Shown here: piece by piece, positions 62,284 through 64,000 of the stretch
Layout: every line of letters starts with the position of its first letter
How positions within the stretch are numbered: position 1 is the first letter of the stretch
Assembly (NCBI GenBank): GCA_030657355.1
Contig: CP131056.1
Location: 885,001-949,000, forward strand
Direction of reading: 5' to 3'
DNA: 64,000 nucleotides
Source of the DNA: Radicibacter daui
GTDB lineage: Bacteria; Pseudomonadota; Alphaproteobacteria; Radicibacterales; Radicibacteraceae
Notes under the pieces: generated by a model
What the model was told of the DNA's origin: nothing
Databases searched by the model: none
The model's input: the letters and a program-made list of their open reading frames with translations, nothing else
Program-made: the position numbers and the translations under genes

Positions 62284-63522
62284 ATGCTACGCAGGTCAGT
62301 CTGGTTCTTCATCAAGGTGGCGGTGCTTATCGCCATCGTGCTGTGGCTGGTGGACCACCCCGGCAGCGTCGAGGTGCACTGGGGCGGCTACATCGTCGGC
62401 TTCCCGCTGCTGCTGGGGGCCGTGGTGGCGGTTGTCGTCATTGCTGTTGCCGCCATTCTTTACCGCTGGTGGCGCGAGCTTCTGGACCTGCCCGGCATCT
62501 TCGGCCGCCGCCGCACCACGCGGCGCCAGCGCAAGGGTTTCGAGGCGGTCAATCAGGGGCTGGTTGCGGTTGCCGCCGGCGACGTGGAGCAGGCGCGCCA
62601 TTATGCCCGCCGCGCCAATTCCGCCATTCCGGGCGAGCCGCTGAGCCTGCTTTTGCAGGCGCAGACGGCCCAGCTCGCCGGTGACGAGGAAAGCGCCGCC
62701 ACCTTCTTCGAGCGTATGGCGGAGAAGGAAGATACCGCCTTCCTCGGTGTGCGCGGCCTCATGCAGCAGGCCCTGCGGGCTGGCGATACCAACCGCGCCA
62801 TCAGCCTTGCCGTGCGGGCACGCGATCTTCAGCCCAAGGCGGGTTGGGCGCATCGCTCGCTGTTTGATCTTCAGGTCCGTACCGGCGATTTCATCGGCGC
62901 GGAAGCCACCATGCGCCGTGCGATGGACAACAACGCCATCGGCAAGGCCGAAGGTCAGGAGCAGTTGGCCCGCGTGCTGATGACGCGCGCGCGCCTTGCC
63001 GCCGAGGCGCATGACCGCAAGCGGGCACATGAACTGCTGCGCGAAGCGTATGAGATCGCACGCACCTTTGGCCCTGCGGTGGCGGCCTATGCGCGGTCGC
63101 TGGCGTCGGAGGGCAACCTCAAGCAGGCGAACAAGGTCATCGAGCTTGCCTGGCGCAAGAAGCCCGCACCGGAACTGGCAGAGGCTTTTGCCTCCCTGTC
63201 GCCGGGGGAGACGGAGGCAGAAAAGCTGGCGCGCTTCCGCCGGCTGGCGGGCATCAATTCCGGATCGGTGGAGAGCGATTTTGCTGTCGGTGAAGCGGCG
63301 CTGTCGGCTGAAGACTGGGCGGCGGCACGTCGACATCTGGAGCGTGCAGTGGCGAGTACGCCGGGGCCGCGCAGCTACAGGCTGATGGCCGCGCTGGAGC
63401 GCGCAGAAAAAGGCGATGCCGCCCGGGCGCGGGACTGGGAGCTGAAGGCGGAGGAGGCTGAGGCCGTACACCAGCCGCTGGCGGAATTTCTGGCTCCGGA
63501 GGGGGCCGTCAAAACCGCGTAA
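62284..63522 (+). CDS. hemY: HemY-type TPR membrane protein
   Basis: A 412-residue protein with two N-terminal membrane helices (about 6-22 and 40-62, FIKVAVLIAIVLWLV and PLLLGAVVAVVVIAVAAILYRW). The HemY_N motif RRQRKGFEAVNQGLVAVAAGD follows, then tetratricopeptide repeats (HYARRANSAIPGEPLSLLLQAQTAQLAGD and AKRAHELLREAYEI-like units). This is the proteobacterial HemY of unknown function in haem metabolism, not Bacillus protoporphyrinogen oxidase. It ends the hem cluster. Confidence 0.93.
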   Translation: MLRRSVWFFIKVAVLIAIVLWLVDHPGSVEVHWGGYIVGFPLLLGAVVAVVVIAVAAILYRWWRELLDLPGIFGRRRTTRRQRKGFEAVNQGLVAVAAGDVEQARHYARRANSAIPGEPLSLLLQAQTAQLAGDEESAATFFERMAEKEDTAFLGVRGLMQQALRAGDTNRAISLAVRARDLQPKAGWAHRSLFDLQVRTGDFIGAEATMRRAMDNNAIGKAEGQEQLARVLMTRARLAAEAHDRKRAHELLREAYEIARTFGPAVAAYARSLASEGNLKQANKVIELAWRKKPAPELAEAFASLSPGETEAEKLARFRRLAGINSGSVESDFAVGEAALSAEDWAAARRHLERAVASTPGPRSYRLMAALERAEKGDAARARDWELKAEEAEAVHQPLAEFLAPEGAVKTA

Positions 63523-63618
63523 CTTACCTCAAGGGCCGTTCCCGCAAGCCCGCAGGGGCCGGGACAGCCTTGGGTCAGGTCAGGACAATCTCAGGCCTGC
63601 GTGCCCCTGCCGGTCTTG

Positions 63619-63978
63619 TCAGACCAGCGTGGCCGGCACGAAGTTGTCGACACCGGGCGGGTCGAGATCATCGTAAAAAAGTTGCGCTTCCAGGGCCGGG
63701 CCGCGCCGTTCGGGAATGCCGCTGACGCGGACGATGCGGATGTGGTTGCCTTGTACGAAGGTCAGAACCTGGCCGGGCCTTACCTGGTAATGCGCCTTGG
63801 TCACCACGACGCCGTCGATCCGGATCTTGCCGCTGTTGCACAGCTTGCTGGCAAGGGACCGGCTCTTGAAGAAGCGCGCGTGCCAGAGCCACTTGTCGAG
63901 GCGATCGCTCGGGCGCTGGCCCGACAGTGGAGAGATGGAAGTAGTGCGGTCGAAATCGAACGCTGTGTGGTGGGTCAA
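63619..63978 (-). CDS. S4-domain RNA-binding protein (Hsp15-like)
   Basis: A 119-residue protein with an S4 RNA-binding domain at ~25-70 (SDRLDKWLWHARFFKSRSLASKLCNSGKIRIDGVVV) and a basic-acidic C-terminal tail. Hsp15 in E. coli binds stalled 50S subunits carrying peptidyl-tRNA; the same role is possible. The start is a TTG at 63978, chosen because a perfect AAGGAGG lies 8 nt upstream and no ATG fits. The TAG inside that leader may be the stop of an upstream gene, perhaps a helicase, beyond the window. Confidence 0.88.
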   Translation of the reverse strand: MTHHTAFDFDRTTSISPLSGQRPSDRLDKWLWHARFFKSRSLASKLCNSGKIRIDGVVVTKAHYQVRPGQVLTFVQGNHIRIVRVSGIPERRGPALEAQLFYDDLDPPGVDNFVPATLV

Positions 63979-64000
63979 GGGCTACACCTCCTTGGAGTTC

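Noticed and set aside
63552-63610. Possible terminator after hemY (GCAGGGGC and GCCCCTGC arms)
   Set aside because: The loop is over 40 nt and no T-run follows; too weak to call.
1-64000. CRISPR arrays, tRNA/rRNA genes, transposases or integrases
   Set aside because: I looked for regular repeats, conserved tRNA arms and recombinase motifs and found none that hold up.

Overview
The window looks like a stretch of chromosome from a high-GC alphaproteobacterium, probably Rhodospirillales or a relative (inference; genus not resolved). The grounds are the hemC-hemD-Mic60/mitofilin-hemY block typical of alphaproteobacteria, a Caulobacter-like oxidative xylose pathway, an FnrL-type regulator with a C-x2-C-x7-C cluster motif, and a LiuR-like operator in front of etfBA. 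No rRNA, tRNA, CRISPR array, transposase or integrase was seen.

Layout. 1-4.1 kb: end of a sugar ABC permease, then a D-xylose dehydrogenase (SDR), a xylonate dehydratase and an FAH-family 2-keto-3-deoxysugar-acid dehydratase, together an oxidative pentose (Weimberg-type) operon. 4.2-7.9 kb: a chemoreceptor and a divergent SDR/GlxA-type regulator pair. 8-12.6 kb: the sulfate importer sbp-cysT-cysW-cysA and a periplasmic copper chaperone. 12.8-20.3 kb: ETF-ubiquinone oxidoreductase, Pho-box-controlled cpdB, 3-hydroxyisobutyryl-CoA hydrolase, a GFA protein and etfBA. The ETF genes and the hydrolase all serve branched-chain amino acid and acyl-CoA oxidation. 20.5-25.5 kb: alkaline phosphatase, a DUF3299-like protein and a histidine-rich FtsX-type permease on the minus strand, diverging from a matching ABC ATPase, with Pho-box-like sites facing both ways. 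25.7-28.3 kb: rplY, pth, ychF.

28.3-36.6 kb is the accessory highlight: a complete type I Zorya anti-phage system on the minus strand. The order is zorA (MotA-like, long coiled tail), zorB (MotB/OmpA-like), zorC, and zorD (SNF2 helicase with a C-terminal Mrr-like nuclease), in tightly overlapping frames with GTG/TTG starts and its own AT-rich promoter. Zorya is a known defence system. The points worth a second look are the nuclease-fused ZorD and its large uncharacterised N-terminus.

36.9-50.5 kb is mostly housekeeping or little-known genes. It includes a 38-residue membrane peptide coupled to an XRE regulator with a histone-H1-like tail, a SprA-like protein, an exported alpha-helical repeat protein followed by a SPOR-domain protein, a LuxR response regulator with a hybrid histidine kinase, an outer-membrane-like protein, and an oxygen-sensing FNR-type regulator near an FNR box. 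50.7-56.8 kb: a tripartite tricarboxylate transporter (tctABC) in one operon with a short citrate-synthase-fold lyase and a class III CoA-transferase, divergent from an IclR regulator with two tandem operators. This reads as uptake, CoA activation and cleavage of a citrate- or citramalate-like acid. 56.8-64 kb: gpsA-tsaD divergent from hemC-hemD-Mic60-hemY, then an S4-domain RNA-binding protein at the window edge.
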